Positions 9,410 through 16,877 of a stretch of DNA of 64,000 nt are shown one piece after another. A model generated the notes under the pieces. The model saw only the letters and a list, made by a program, of their open reading frames with translations. It did no database searches and was not told the DNA's origin. This stretch comes from Alistipes sp. (GTDB taxonomy: Bacteria; Bacteroidota; Bacteroidia; Bacteroidales; Rikenellaceae). The translations under genes were made by a program, and so were the position numbers. The stretch's first letter is position 1; every line of letters begins with the position of its first letter. The stretch is from the NCBI GenBank assembly GCA_017399485.1, contig JAFQCA010000029.1, positions 143,379-207,378 of the forward strand, given 5' to 3'.

Positions 9410-10741
9410 ATGAGACGATTTATATTTTTCACATTAGCAACACTCACTTTCTGGGTATCGGGATGCAACAGAGCATCCGATAACGAGGAGCAACAAGAAG
9501 AGGTCGAAGAGCCTCAACATACCATACTCTACGGGATTATTGCCGACAACTATCGTACCGAGCAAGGTGAGATAGGACAAGGTGAAACATTGGGCAAAAT
9601 ACTTGCTCGATATGGTGTGTCGGCATCGACGGTGGACAAGTTAGACAAAGCCTCAAAAGACATATTCCCATTGCGACAGATTCGCGCAGGGCGGCCTTTT
9701 ACGGCCTTTATCGCCGCAGACTCTACGGGCAATGGGGGTTTGGACTACTTTGTTTATGAGAAGGATGTTATCGAATATGTTGTTTTTGGGTTTAAGAACG
9801 ACACGGTAAGCATCACCAAAGGTGAGAAAGATGTTACAATCAAGCGCCAGCGTCGCTCGGCTGTGATTGAATCCTCATTATGGGGTGCTATTATGCGCGA
9901 TAGCCTACCTTACGCGCTGGCCGCTGAATTGGAGGATGTATATCAATGGACTGTGGATTTCTTTGGCATACAGAAAGGTGACCACTTCACTGTCATATAT
10001 GACGAGAAACTAATTGACACAACTCACGTGGGTATAGGCCGTATATGGGGTGCAAAATTCAACCACGCAGGCAAGGATGTCTATGCCATCCCATTCCGAC
10101 AGAACGACAAGATACAATATTGGGAGTTTAATGGTGCATCTCTACGCAAACAGTTGCTGAAAGCACCTCTGAAATTCTCACGCATAAGTTCGCGTTTTTC
10201 TCGTTCACGTCTGCACCCTGTGCATAGAGTCTATCGTCCTCACCTCGGAGTCGATTATGCAGCCCCGACTGGCACTCCCGTACACGCTGTGGCTGATGGT
10301 GTAGTGACGTTCAAAGGCTGGGGAGGTGGTGGCGGCAATACGCTAAAAATCAAGCACGCCGGCAATCTTGTCACTGGGTATCTCCATTTGAGCAGATTCG
10401 CCAAAGGTATAAGCCAAGGCACGCGCGTCTCACAGGGACAGGTTATCGGATATGTGGGCAGCACAGGAACTTCTACAGGCCCGCACTTGGATTACCGCAT
10501 CTGGAAGAACGGCACAAACATAGACCCTCTAAAGGTGCCACAAGAGCCTGCTGAACCCATCAAAAAAGAGAATATGGCGGCTTTCGAGCATATACGTGAC
10601 CGCATAGTGGCCGAGTTAAACGGCGAGGCCACACCAGAAATGATTGTCACACAATTAGACAGCGTTGTTATGCCGATTGCCGATACCACAAAGATGGCAG
10701 AGGTCACAAACGAAGCAGAAACAGAAGACAAAAAACGATAA
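9410..10741 (+). CDS. M23 family peptidoglycan endopeptidase lipoprotein
   Basis: A 443-residue predicted lipoprotein (MRRFIFFTLATLTFWVSGC, lipobox VSGC with Cys19). An acidic linker follows, then a LysM/OapA-like region (about residues 45-110, GEIGQGETLGKILARYGVS). The M23 metallopeptidase domain is in residues 280-375: HLGVDYAAPTGTPVHAVADGVV holds the first zinc ligands (H-x3-D) and GPHLDYRIW the final His ligand, with the usual GYLHLSRF between. M23 enzymes cleave peptide cross-links in peptidoglycan during growth or division. The C-terminal 60 residues are hydrophilic and of no known fold. All zinc ligands are present, so it should be active. The following gene starts 34 bp later. Confidence 0.9.
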   Translation: MRRFIFFTLATLTFWVSGCNRASDNEEQQEEVEEPQHTILYGIIADNYRTEQGEIGQGETLGKILARYGVSASTVDKLDKASKDIFPLRQIRAGRPFTAFIAADSTGNGGLDYFVYEKDVIEYVVFGFKNDTVSITKGEKDVTIKRQRRSAVIESSLWGAIMRDSLPYALAAELEDVYQWTVDFFGIQKGDHFTVIYDEKLIDTTHVGIGRIWGAKFNHAGKDVYAIPFRQNDKIQYWEFNGASLRKQLLKAPLKFSRISSRFSRSRLHPVHRVYRPHLGVDYAAPTGTPVHAVADGVVTFKGWGGGGGNTLKIKHAGNLVTGYLHLSRFAKGISQGTRVSQGQVIGYVGSTGTSTGPHLDYRIWKNGTNIDPLKVPQEPAEPIKKENMAAFEHIRDRIVAELNGEATPEMIVTQLDSVVMPIADTTKMAEVTNEAETEDKKR

Positions 10742-10775
10742 ACTCTTTTAGAGAACGGAAATCTCTAACTCGGAT

Positions 10776-11195
10776 ATGGATATAGACAGCAAAATAGAAA
10801 AGTTTATAAAGGCTCACCACGTCTTGACACTTGCGACGGCCACCCTCAATGGAGAGCCATATTGTTGCAACTGTTTTTACGCTTACGACAAAGAGTCTGC
10901 GGCATTTATATTCACATCGGGAATGGATACTCACCACTCGCAGATGATGGCACAAAACAACTGTGTAGCGGCATCTATCGTATTGGAGACCCGCACCGTC
11001 GGGAAGATACAAGGCCTACAAATTACGGGGCATATAAAAACTGCAAAAGATAGCGATAAAACGCTATACATCAAGCGTTTTCCCTATACGGTAATAGCCG
11101 ACCTCACATTATGGAGATTGGAGGCCGATTTTATGAAACTAACAGATAACACGCTCGGATTCGGAAAGAAACTTATATGGCAACGACAGGAGTAA
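10776..11195 (+). CDS. YhbP-like UPF0306 protein (FMN-binding split-barrel fold)
   Basis: A 139-residue protein that aligns by eye with the E. coli YhbP / UPF0306 family. Shared features are the N-terminal IEKFIKAHHVLTLATAT, the central IQGLQITGHIK, a conserved Arg-Phe-Pro (KRFPYT) and the near-invariant C-terminal TDNTLGFGKKLIWQR. These belong to the pyridoxamine-phosphate-oxidase-like split barrel that often binds flavin, but no reaction is established. Its last 19 bases overlap the start of ispD, implying translational coupling. Confidence 0.8.
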   Translation: MDIDSKIEKFIKAHHVLTLATATLNGEPYCCNCFYAYDKESAAFIFTSGMDTHHSQMMAQNNCVAASIVLETRTVGKIQGLQITGHIKTAKDSDKTLYIKRFPYTVIADLTLWRLEADFMKLTDNTLGFGKKLIWQRQE

Positions 11196-11851
11196 TAATC
11201 GTAGCAGGCGGTTCAGGCCGTCGTATGGGGGCAACATTACCCAAACAATTTATGATGCTCGGCAATGAGCCTATATTGTCACATTCTATAAATCGTATTC
11301 ACGAGGCTCTGCCGGCTGCCGAGATTGTAGTAGTTTTGCCCGAAGAGCATATTGCCTTGTGGCGCAATATCGCAGCCCGATTTGACGTTGCACATCACAA
11401 GATTACCGCAGGAGGCACCGAGAGATTCTATTCCGTCAAAAACGGATTAAAGGAGTTGAGCGACGAAGTGAAAATCATCGCCGTACACGATGCTGTAAGA
11501 CCTTTGGCATCAAAGAAACTGATTATAAAACTCATTCTCGAGGCTGAAAAGAGCGTAGCGGTTATTCCTGTTGTGGCCCCTGTAGATTCATTCCGCAAAA
11601 TTGAGGGCGACGATTCGAAGATAATAGACCGCTCGGCATTGCGTATCGTGCAGACTCCACAGGTTTTCGATGCCACAATTTTACGCAAGGCCTACGAGCA
11701 GGATTTCTCTTCGACATTCACCGACGACGCTTCTGTTGTGGAGGCCATAGGAGAGAAAATCACATTATGCGAAGGCGAGCGAGGAAATATAAAAATCACC
11801 ACGCCTGAAGATATGATTATCGCCACTGCGCTTTTGGAGGCAGAGCAGTAA
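11177..11851 (+). CDS. ispD: 2-C-methyl-D-erythritol 4-phosphate cytidylyltransferase
   Basis: A 224-residue IspD, the third enzyme of the MEP route to isoprenoids, joining MEP and CTP to CDP-methylerythritol. The nucleotide-binding N-terminus is intact (VIIVAGGSGRRMGATLPKQF, with the key Arg and Lys). So are the middle segment IAVHDAVRPLASKK and VAPVDSFRKI, and the C-terminal region RIVQTPQVFD and TDDASVVEA. Length is normal. The ATG lies inside the 3' end of the yhbP-like gene (19-base overlap). Confidence 0.96.
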   Translation: MATTGVIIVAGGSGRRMGATLPKQFMMLGNEPILSHSINRIHEALPAAEIVVVLPEEHIALWRNIAARFDVAHHKITAGGTERFYSVKNGLKELSDEVKIIAVHDAVRPLASKKLIIKLILEAEKSVAVIPVVAPVDSFRKIEGDDSKIIDRSALRIVQTPQVFDATILRKAYEQDFSSTFTDDASVVEAIGEKITLCEGERGNIKITTPEDMIIATALLEAEQ

Positions 11852-11912
11852 CATTCGTCATCATACAATCTGGAATCCCAAATACGCAAAAACCTACTTA
11901 TCGTAAAAGATT

Positions 11913-12440
11913 ATGATACGCAGTTTCAAATACCACATAGACCGCAAGACTATAATCAAAACCGTGCTTGTGTTATTGCTATTTATAGCGGGTGCCGTGT
12001 TGCTATATGTTTTATACACAGGCGGCGCATTCTCGGCGTGGTTCGTATCAGCCATTATGGCCATTGTGGCACTTATGGTATTGTCGGTACCTCGCAGAGT
12101 CGTTTTGCTTGACGACACATTGGAGATACAATGTATTTCGGACATCACAGAGATTAACATCCGCGAGATAGCCTCTGTAAGAAAAGTCGAGAAACGTGAT
12201 ATGCGTTGGATAATATTGCTGTTTGGCGCATCAGGATTCTTTGGATATTATGGCAAATTCTTCGATTTGAAAGAGTTTGACACCGTAACGATATACGCCT
12301 CGGAGTGGAACAACTTTGTCGAAATTACCGACATATACGATGCGCGTACATATATCTCCTGCCGCGAAGCCGACGAATTTATAGAGGCTGTAATGCAGGC
12401 TAAAGCCGAATATGACGAACTACCCCCAGAAGTAGAATAG
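11913..12440 (+). CDS. Two-TM protein with PH-like (bacterial PH) domain
   Basis: A 175-residue membrane protein of unknown function. Two hydrophobic segments at about residues 14-34 and 39-58 (IIKTVLVLLLFIAGAVLLYVL, WFVSAIMAIVALMVLSV) lead into a C-terminal domain of alternating beta strands (VVLLDDTLEIQC, FDTVTIYASEWNNFVEITD). This ends in a helix, ISCREADEFIEAVMQAK. The layout resembles bacterial PH-domain membrane proteins common in Bacteroidota. No catalytic motif is visible. It follows ispD by 61 bp and is closed by a hairpin terminator. Confidence 0.62.
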   Translation: MIRSFKYHIDRKTIIKTVLVLLLFIAGAVLLYVLYTGGAFSAWFVSAIMAIVALMVLSVPRRVVLLDDTLEIQCISDITEINIREIASVRKVEKRDMRWIILLFGASGFFGYYGKFFDLKEFDTVTIYASEWNNFVEITDIYDARTYISCREADEFIEAVMQAKAEYDELPPEVE

Positions 12441-12462
12441 GCATAGTTATTCTCAAAAACAT

Positions 12463-12500
12463 TGGGGTTGTCCAACAAGAAAGTTGAGCAACCCCATTTT
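12463..12500. terminator. Terminator between PH-like gene and ZIP transporter gene
   Basis: An 8-bp outer stem TGGGGTTG / CAACCCCA encloses an inner CAAC/GTTG pair and is followed by TTTTTG. The loop core TGTCCAACAA is also found in the terminator at 41987-42021. Confidence 0.8.
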
Positions 12501-12526
12501 TGTAGAAGTATTACATCGGGCTGAGG

Positions 12527-13312
12527 CTATCCCAGAGCCACATCCAGCAGCATCATCACAGCAAACCCTATAGCCACGCCTATAGTACCTATATTAGAGT
12601 GCGCGCCAGATTGTGATTCGGGTATCAACTCCTCGACAACCACATATATCATTGCTCCAGCGGCAAAAGCCAGCAAGAATGGCAATATAGGTTGTAAAAT
12701 ATCTATCAAAAAGATTGTTATAATAGCCGCTACGGGTTCAACAACACCCGACGCCACACCATAAGCAAATGCCCTACTACGAGAACGCGCGCTATTCTTT
12801 AACGGCATAGATACTATCGCTCCTTCAGGAAAGTTTTGTATGGCTATTCCAAACGACAATGCCATAGCAGCCGCCATCGACAACTCGGCACTCTGCGTCA
12901 TAACACCTGCAAAAACAACGCCTACGGCCATTCCCTCTGGTATATTATGCAACGTAACTGCTAAAACGAGCATTGCCGAACGCCCAAAGTTGCTCTTTAC
13001 ACCCTCTGGCTTTGAAGAATCCAAATGTAGGTGAGGCACCAACGAGTCCAACAACAGCAATGCAAACATACCTGCAAGGAATCCCGTAACCGCTGGCACC
13101 CACGCAACACCTCCGCTCGCTGTTGCCATATTTATCGACGGAATGAGGAGTGACCAAACCGATGCGGCTATCATTACACCCGATGCGAAACCAAGCAACA
13201 ATTTCTGCAACGACGGTTTAATATCCTCTCGCAGGAAGAAGACCATCGCAGCACCGAGTGTTGTGCCTAAAAACGGAAGCAATAGACCATATAAAACATC
13301 TGCGTAAATCAT
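12527..13312 (-). CDS. ZIP family divalent metal importer (ZupT/GufA-like)
   Basis: A 261-residue inner-membrane protein with eight predicted spans. It carries both ZIP signatures: HNIPEGMAVGVVF in the fourth span and IAIQNFPEGAIVSMPL in the fifth. The His and Glu residues of these motifs form the binuclear metal site that passes Zn2+, Fe2+ or Mn2+ into the cytoplasm. The histidine-containing loop before the fourth span (PHLHLDSSKPEG) is also normal. It starts 6 bp after the nucleosidase stop codon, making it the last gene of a probable DUF2148 - luxS - nucleosidase - ZIP operon. LuxS itself is a metalloenzyme, so shared expression is plausible. Confidence 0.9.
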   Translation of the reverse strand: MIYADVLYGLLLPFLGTTLGAAMVFFLREDIKPSLQKLLLGFASGVMIAASVWSLLIPSINMATASGGVAWVPAVTGFLAGMFALLLLDSLVPHLHLDSSKPEGVKSNFGRSAMLVLAVTLHNIPEGMAVGVVFAGVMTQSAELSMAAAMALSFGIAIQNFPEGAIVSMPLKNSARSRSRAFAYGVASGVVEPVAAIITIFLIDILQPILPFLLAFAAGAMIYVVVEELIPESQSGAHSNIGTIGVAIGFAVMMLLDVALG

Positions 13313-13318
13313 TCTCTG

Positions 13319-13906
13319 CTATCTCAACTCCTCAAGATACTCAACAAACGCGCCGAAATCGCTATGCGAATCGACAAATTCATCATAAGAGTGCTCCGTA
13401 TCCCCCTCTTCGGGAACATCGGAAATCATCTTGACAACCACTACGGGCAGGTCAAACAATTCAGCAGCCTGACATACAGCCGTAGACTCCATATCAAACA
13501 ATCCTGCCTCGAAACCATATTGCGCCTTAACGGCAGCAATCATCTCTCCATCGACAAACGAGTCGCCCGTCCATATACTCATATCGTCGTGTCCAATTAG
13601 AGGATATGGCTCGGTAAGTTCGGGAACAAAATCACCGGGGATACGACAATCATAATAACGAGCCACGCGAGGAGTTACAATATCTCCACGTTTATAGCCT
13701 ATAGCCGATGCCGCATAACCCACTATAGCCACACGGTCAAACTCGCCATCTGCACGCAATATAGCCATTACGGTATTTGCAGCCGACAAAGCCTTGCCAA
13801 CACCCGTACGAACAAGCGTATAACTATTTTTCAACTCCTTGCCCTCGATGGCCGCAGACATATTGCGATATTCGCGCTCGGTAGGGGTAACTACAAGATA
13901 TCTCAT
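13319..13906 (-). CDS. MTA/SAH nucleosidase-like protein
   Basis: A 195-residue member of the purine nucleoside phosphorylase/MTAN superfamily. These enzymes hydrolyse S-adenosylhomocysteine to adenine and S-ribosylhomocysteine, the LuxS substrate. Visible signatures are VRTGVGKALSAANTV, the purine-site Glu in LFDMESTAVCQAA and the catalytic Asp in KMISDVPEEG. I start at the ATG at 13906, whose A is shared with the luxS stop (TAATG), rather than at a TTG two codons upstream. It is about 35 residues shorter than E. coli MTAN, mainly in the middle. Placement directly behind luxS strongly supports the role in the activated methyl cycle. Confidence 0.85.
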   Translation of the reverse strand: MRYLVVTPTEREYRNMSAAIEGKELKNSYTLVRTGVGKALSAANTVMAILRADGEFDRVAIVGYAASAIGYKRGDIVTPRVARYYDCRIPGDFVPELTEPYPLIGHDDMSIWTGDSFVDGEMIAAVKAQYGFEAGLFDMESTAVCQAAELFDLPVVVVKMISDVPEEGDTEHSYDEFVDSHSDFGAFVEYLEELR

Positions 13907-14424
13907 TACCAAGCGGGGTTATAGATTGAACCTATACCAGCCTCTTCAGCCTGCTCACGAGTATAAAGGCAGCGCATATATTGAGCCATCGCATCGTTTG
14001 TAGCAGCAATAGAGTACAGACCGGGATTACCACACTGGACCTCATTAAGGCCTACAATATCATCTTTAGACTTAAGAGGGAAAACATTCTTATAAACCGT
14101 AGCCAAAGCCGCGCGGATATCCTCAGCCTTGACATTATTCATTGTCGACAGGTAGAAACCCGTCTTACAACCCATTGGGCAGAAAGAGACAATACTGCTA
14201 CCGATAACTGGGTCCAATCGCAGATGATAAGCCATTAGATGCTCGATTGTATGTACCTCCCCTGAGCCAAGCGGAGAGTGTGCCATAGGCGCACGAAAGC
14301 GCATATCCCACGAATGAACCGCTAACTCATCGTTGATGGTATAAACAGACCTCAAATAGAGGCCCTCGCCTAATGTAAGATGGTCCACATCGAATGACGA
14401 AACCACCGACTTCTTACTTTCCAT
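13906..14424 (-). CDS. luxS: S-ribosylhomocysteine lyase (AI-2 synthesis)
   Basis: A 172-residue LuxS that splits S-ribosylhomocysteine into homocysteine and DPD, the precursor of autoinducer-2. The metal site is complete: the two His of HTIEHLMAYHLR and the Cys of VQCGNPGLYS. The catalytic Cys is in SFCPMGCKTGFY, and the N-terminal VDHLTLGEGLYLRS is canonical. The stop codon overlaps the nucleosidase start by one base, so consecutive enzymes of SAH detoxification are translationally coupled. No AI-2 uptake (lsr) genes are present in the window. Confidence 0.97.
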   Translation of the reverse strand: MESKKSVVSSFDVDHLTLGEGLYLRSVYTINDELAVHSWDMRFRAPMAHSPLGSGEVHTIEHLMAYHLRLDPVIGSSIVSFCPMGCKTGFYLSTMNNVKAEDIRAALATVYKNVFPLKSKDDIVGLNEVQCGNPGLYSIAATNDAMAQYMRCLYTREQAEEAGIGSIYNPAW

Positions 14425-14464
14425 AATCTATTATCTTATCTATTATTATTCACTTAACAAAGGT

Positions 14465-15022
14465 TTATTTCTTTACTGGCGATTTACGGTCAAAGAACGG
14501 ATTCTTAGACGATGCACTCAACGGGATGGCGAAGACCAAATCGGCACCCGACAACACATCCATACGTTTGGCGGCCCAACCTGCCGAGAACATCACACGA
14601 GAATCCAAGCGTACGTCGGCAATCTTCGAGCAGGCGGCACCAATCGCAATCCCCACATCGACACCATTCATCGCGCAAGGTACAGCAGCGGGTTTCTCCT
14701 CACATCTTGCATAGCCGCAATAACCACAGTTTAGGCTGCAATAGCCTACTTCATCCTTGATACCTATCACTATAACCGCCTCGGCCTGCAGAACATTAGC
14801 GGCATCGCGCAAAAGAAATTTCATTCCCGACTCCTCGCTCAACTCTATCATCGTACGCGATAGTTGTTCGATATGTTCATCTGTCAGCATAGCCACTTCA
14901 ACCATATCGCGACCTTTGGCCTTGGGTGCCGTACGCGCAGCCACCATAACCGCCTCGGCAAGGTCTCGCACGCTTTGAGTACGTATTTGACGTTCGTTAT
15001 AAATCATAATTTGCTCTTCCAT
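14465..15022 (-). CDS. DUF2148 ferredoxin-like Cys-rich protein
   Basis: A 185-residue protein of the DUF2148 family. The distinctive part is a cysteine cluster in the middle (CSLNCGYCGYARCEEKPAAVPC, about residues 97-118), with a further Cys in IGAACSKIADV, which suggests an iron-sulphur cluster. It ends in a Ser/Lys-rich tail. Function is unknown; family members are called ferredoxin-domain proteins. Starts at 15022 (MEEQIM) and 15007 (MIYNER) are both possible; a GGAAGAG sequence just before 15007 would suit the shorter form. It is the first gene upstream of luxS, 40 bp away on the same strand. Confidence 0.78.
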   Translation of the reverse strand: MEEQIMIYNERQIRTQSVRDLAEAVMVAARTAPKAKGRDMVEVAMLTDEHIEQLSRTMIELSEESGMKFLLRDAANVLQAEAVIVIGIKDEVGYCSLNCGYCGYARCEEKPAAVPCAMNGVDVGIAIGAACSKIADVRLDSRVMFSAGWAAKRMDVLSGADLVFAIPLSASSKNPFFDRKSPVKK

Positions 15023-15169
15023 TATTAAATTTTGGCGATAAAAATACAATTTTTTTTGCTAACGACACATACGCAAGCGACTATTTCGTACAAAATATAC
15101 ACACCTCGTCTGCAATTTATACGGAGTGGCTCACTTTTTGCGCCTACCCTCTGCAAAAAAACTACGCGT

Positions 15170-16288
15170 ATGGACAAAATCACAATCTATCAATTCACCG
15201 ACCCCACCTGTATATGGTGCTGGGGCAATGAGCCTACATTGAGGGCTTTGGACTATCTGTACGGCAACAAAATAGATATAGAATTCATTATGGGCGGATT
15301 GGTCGAGGATATCAACACGCTGTTTGATACCGACGGCAACAATCCTCACGCCATAGAGAACGCCAACACTCGTATTCGGGAGAATTGGGTAGCAGCGGCA
15401 AAACGTCACGGTATGCCGATTTCGGAGGGGAATATCGACCTCTACACCGAGCGTTACACATCGAGTTTTCCTCAAAACATAGCATACGAAGCGGCAAAGC
15501 GCATAAATCCTCAAAAAGCAAAGCACTTCCTGCGTCGAATACGCGAGGCGACCTTTACCGAAGGCAAGCGCACCTCGCAGATAGATGTATTGGTGGAGTT
15601 GGCCGCCGAGTCGGACATCAACCCCGCACAATTTATTGACGAATACACTTATGGCGACGCGCAAGCCGACTTTATGCAGGACCGTATGACGTGTCGTCGT
15701 AATGGCATTACGGGGTTTCCATCCTATTTGATAAAGAGCCAAGACACCTCCATCATATTGGGAGGTTATCAGAATCTGACCACATTCCACAACATCATCA
15801 AACGCCTGTCGAATGGAAGCATAAAACCCAGGCGGGTTGGCCCGTCGCTGGCTAACGTGATGGAGTTTATAAACCGATACCAGAGCGTTTATCCCGTAGA
15901 GATTGAGGTGGCTTTTGGTCTTGACAAGGCCCATACCGACCTTATGGTCGAGGAGTTGGTGGCATCGGGCAGTCTGATATCAATGCCTATTGGCGAAGGG
16001 CGCAAACTCACCCCTTCGGTCATATCCTCTACGGCCAATGCACGTCGTACAAAGAAAAAACCGACAACAACGTCGGAGTTTCATAACGAAAAAAACAATA
16101 AAACTATGGAAAAGAAAGAGTTGAAAGCAACAGCAAAGGCAGAGAACGCCACAACGAAATCATCAACTGCAGGCAAGGCCGCGACTTCGACCAAAGCATC
16201 GGGCGAGAAGTGTTCTTCAAAAGGGTGTGCAACCTCAAAGTCGAAGACCACAACCGCCAAGAAGGAGAAGCAGACCGTCAAGGCTTAA
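15170..16288 (+). CDS. DsbA/FrnE-like thioredoxin-fold protein with C-terminal winged-helix-like region and basic tail
   Basis: A 372-residue protein starting at the ATG at 15170 (MDKITIYQFTDPTC); the frame upstream is non-coding. Residues 1-215 form a DsbA/FrnE-type fold with the active-site pair CIWC at residues 13-16 (C-x-x-C) and the cis-Pro region GITGFPSYLI. There is no signal peptide, so it should be cytosolic, as FrnE-type enzymes are. Residues 225-285 (VMEFINRYQSVYPVEIEVAFGLD ... SLISMPIGEG) look like a small winged helix. The remaining 75 residues are Lys/Thr/Ala/Ser-rich low complexity with a C-S-S-K-G-C pair, resembling histone-H1-like tails. An in-frame ATG at 16106 begins the tail. 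The combination is unusual and the physiological substrate is unknown. Confidence 0.75.
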   Translation: MDKITIYQFTDPTCIWCWGNEPTLRALDYLYGNKIDIEFIMGGLVEDINTLFDTDGNNPHAIENANTRIRENWVAAAKRHGMPISEGNIDLYTERYTSSFPQNIAYEAAKRINPQKAKHFLRRIREATFTEGKRTSQIDVLVELAAESDINPAQFIDEYTYGDAQADFMQDRMTCRRNGITGFPSYLIKSQDTSIILGGYQNLTTFHNIIKRLSNGSIKPRRVGPSLANVMEFINRYQSVYPVEIEVAFGLDKAHTDLMVEELVASGSLISMPIGEGRKLTPSVISSTANARRTKKKPTTTSEFHNEKNNKTMEKKELKATAKAENATTKSSTAGKAATSTKASGEKCSSKGCATSKSKTTTAKKEKQTVKA

Positions 16289-16365
16289 CGCCACTGCATA
16301 ACAAGTTACACTTTATGTTGATTTATTGATTTGGTTTCGCGGAGTTTTCCGCAATGCTTTTCAAA

Positions 16366-16407
16366 AGCCACCCCTCCTATCCTGCTACAGCAAGATTCGG
16401 GGTGGCT
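16366..16407 (+). terminator. Terminator after the DsbA-like gene
   Basis: A 9-bp perfect stem AGCCACCCC / GGGGTGGCT has a long loop and is followed by CTATTTTTATTG. It separates the DsbA-like gene from the ilv leader. A smaller GCGGA/TCCGC hairpin precedes it. Confidence 0.7.
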
Positions 16408-16607
16408 GAACTATTTTTATTGTACATATATAGTGGTATAATATTATTTATGCTCACCACAAAGCCGTATGCAATTAGCAAAAGCACTTACAATTTTTAG
16501 AAAATAATTATGCACTAACAGCAAATAAAATATTATAGAAAATCAAGCAGATAGGATATTCAGATGCATAAATAGCGCATTTTATATGCAGAAAAGTCGG
16601 AAAATTG

Positions 16608-16639
16608 TTTGTTTTTAATAAATTTTACTATTACATTTG
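16608..16639 (+). promoter_or_regulatory. Promoter of the ilv-leu operon
   Basis: TTTG (16608-16611), a 20-bp spacer and TACATTTG (16632-16639) match the Bacteroidota consensus exactly. Transcription should start near 16646, giving a leader of about 230 bases before ilvD. Confidence 0.75.
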
Positions 16640-16721
16640 CAGTGTAGTTAGGAATTATAAGCGGCAAGGGGCCTTTCGAGGGCATCCGAGCGGCTGAAAA
16701 GTTAGGAAATAAGTTAGATTT

Positions 16722-16778
16722 ATGAATAGCAGTTTGTATATTATCATTAGCCTAATCCTCGTGGTCTTGCGTAGATAA
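16722..16778 (+). CDS. ilvL: ilv operon leader peptide, 18 residues, Ile/Leu/Val-rich
   Basis: A short ORF encoding MNSSLYIIISLILVVLRR followed by TAA. Ten of its eighteen residues are branched-chain amino acids, with three consecutive Ile codons and a run of Leu-Ile-Leu-Val-Val-Leu just before the end. It sits between the operon promoter and the terminator hairpin upstream of ilvD, exactly where a ribosome-sensing leader is expected. The antiterminator strand begins 3 bases after the stop codon. The symbol ilvL is used by analogy with the enterobacterial ilv leader; homology is not implied. Translation of this ORF has not been shown. Confidence 0.8.
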   Translation: MNSSLYIIISLILVVLRR

Positions 16779-16780
16779 CG

Positions 16781-16854
16781 GGAGAAAGGTTGTATGTATA
16801 TACAAAAGTATAATTATACTAAAGGCCTTTCTCCTTATCAGGAGGAAGGCTTTT
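16781..16854 (+). promoter_or_regulatory. Transcription attenuator: antiterminator and terminator hairpins of the ilv-leu operon
   Basis: Three segments compete. Segment 2 (GGAGAAAGG, 16781-16789) pairs perfectly with segment 3 (CCTTTCTCC, 16826-16834), making an antiterminator. Segment 3 extended (GCCTTTCTCC, 16825-16834) instead pairs over 10 bp, with one G-T wobble, with segment 4 (GGAGGAAGGC, 16841-16850) across the loop TTATCA. The stem can extend to 14 bp (16821-16834 / 16841-16854) and ends in TTTT, making the terminator. A ribosome at the leader stop codon would cover segment 2 and favour the terminator. A ribosome stalled on starved Ile/Leu/Val codons would leave segment 2 free and favour read-through into ilvD at 16878. 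Confidence 0.82.
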
Positions 16855-16877
16855 GGGTTAAAAACAAACGATTAGCG

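Noticed and set aside
16794..16877. N-terminal extension of IlvD by 28 residues from the ATG at 16794
   Set aside because: The extra codons run through the antiterminator and terminator hairpins and do not match IlvD; the family N-terminus begins at 16878.
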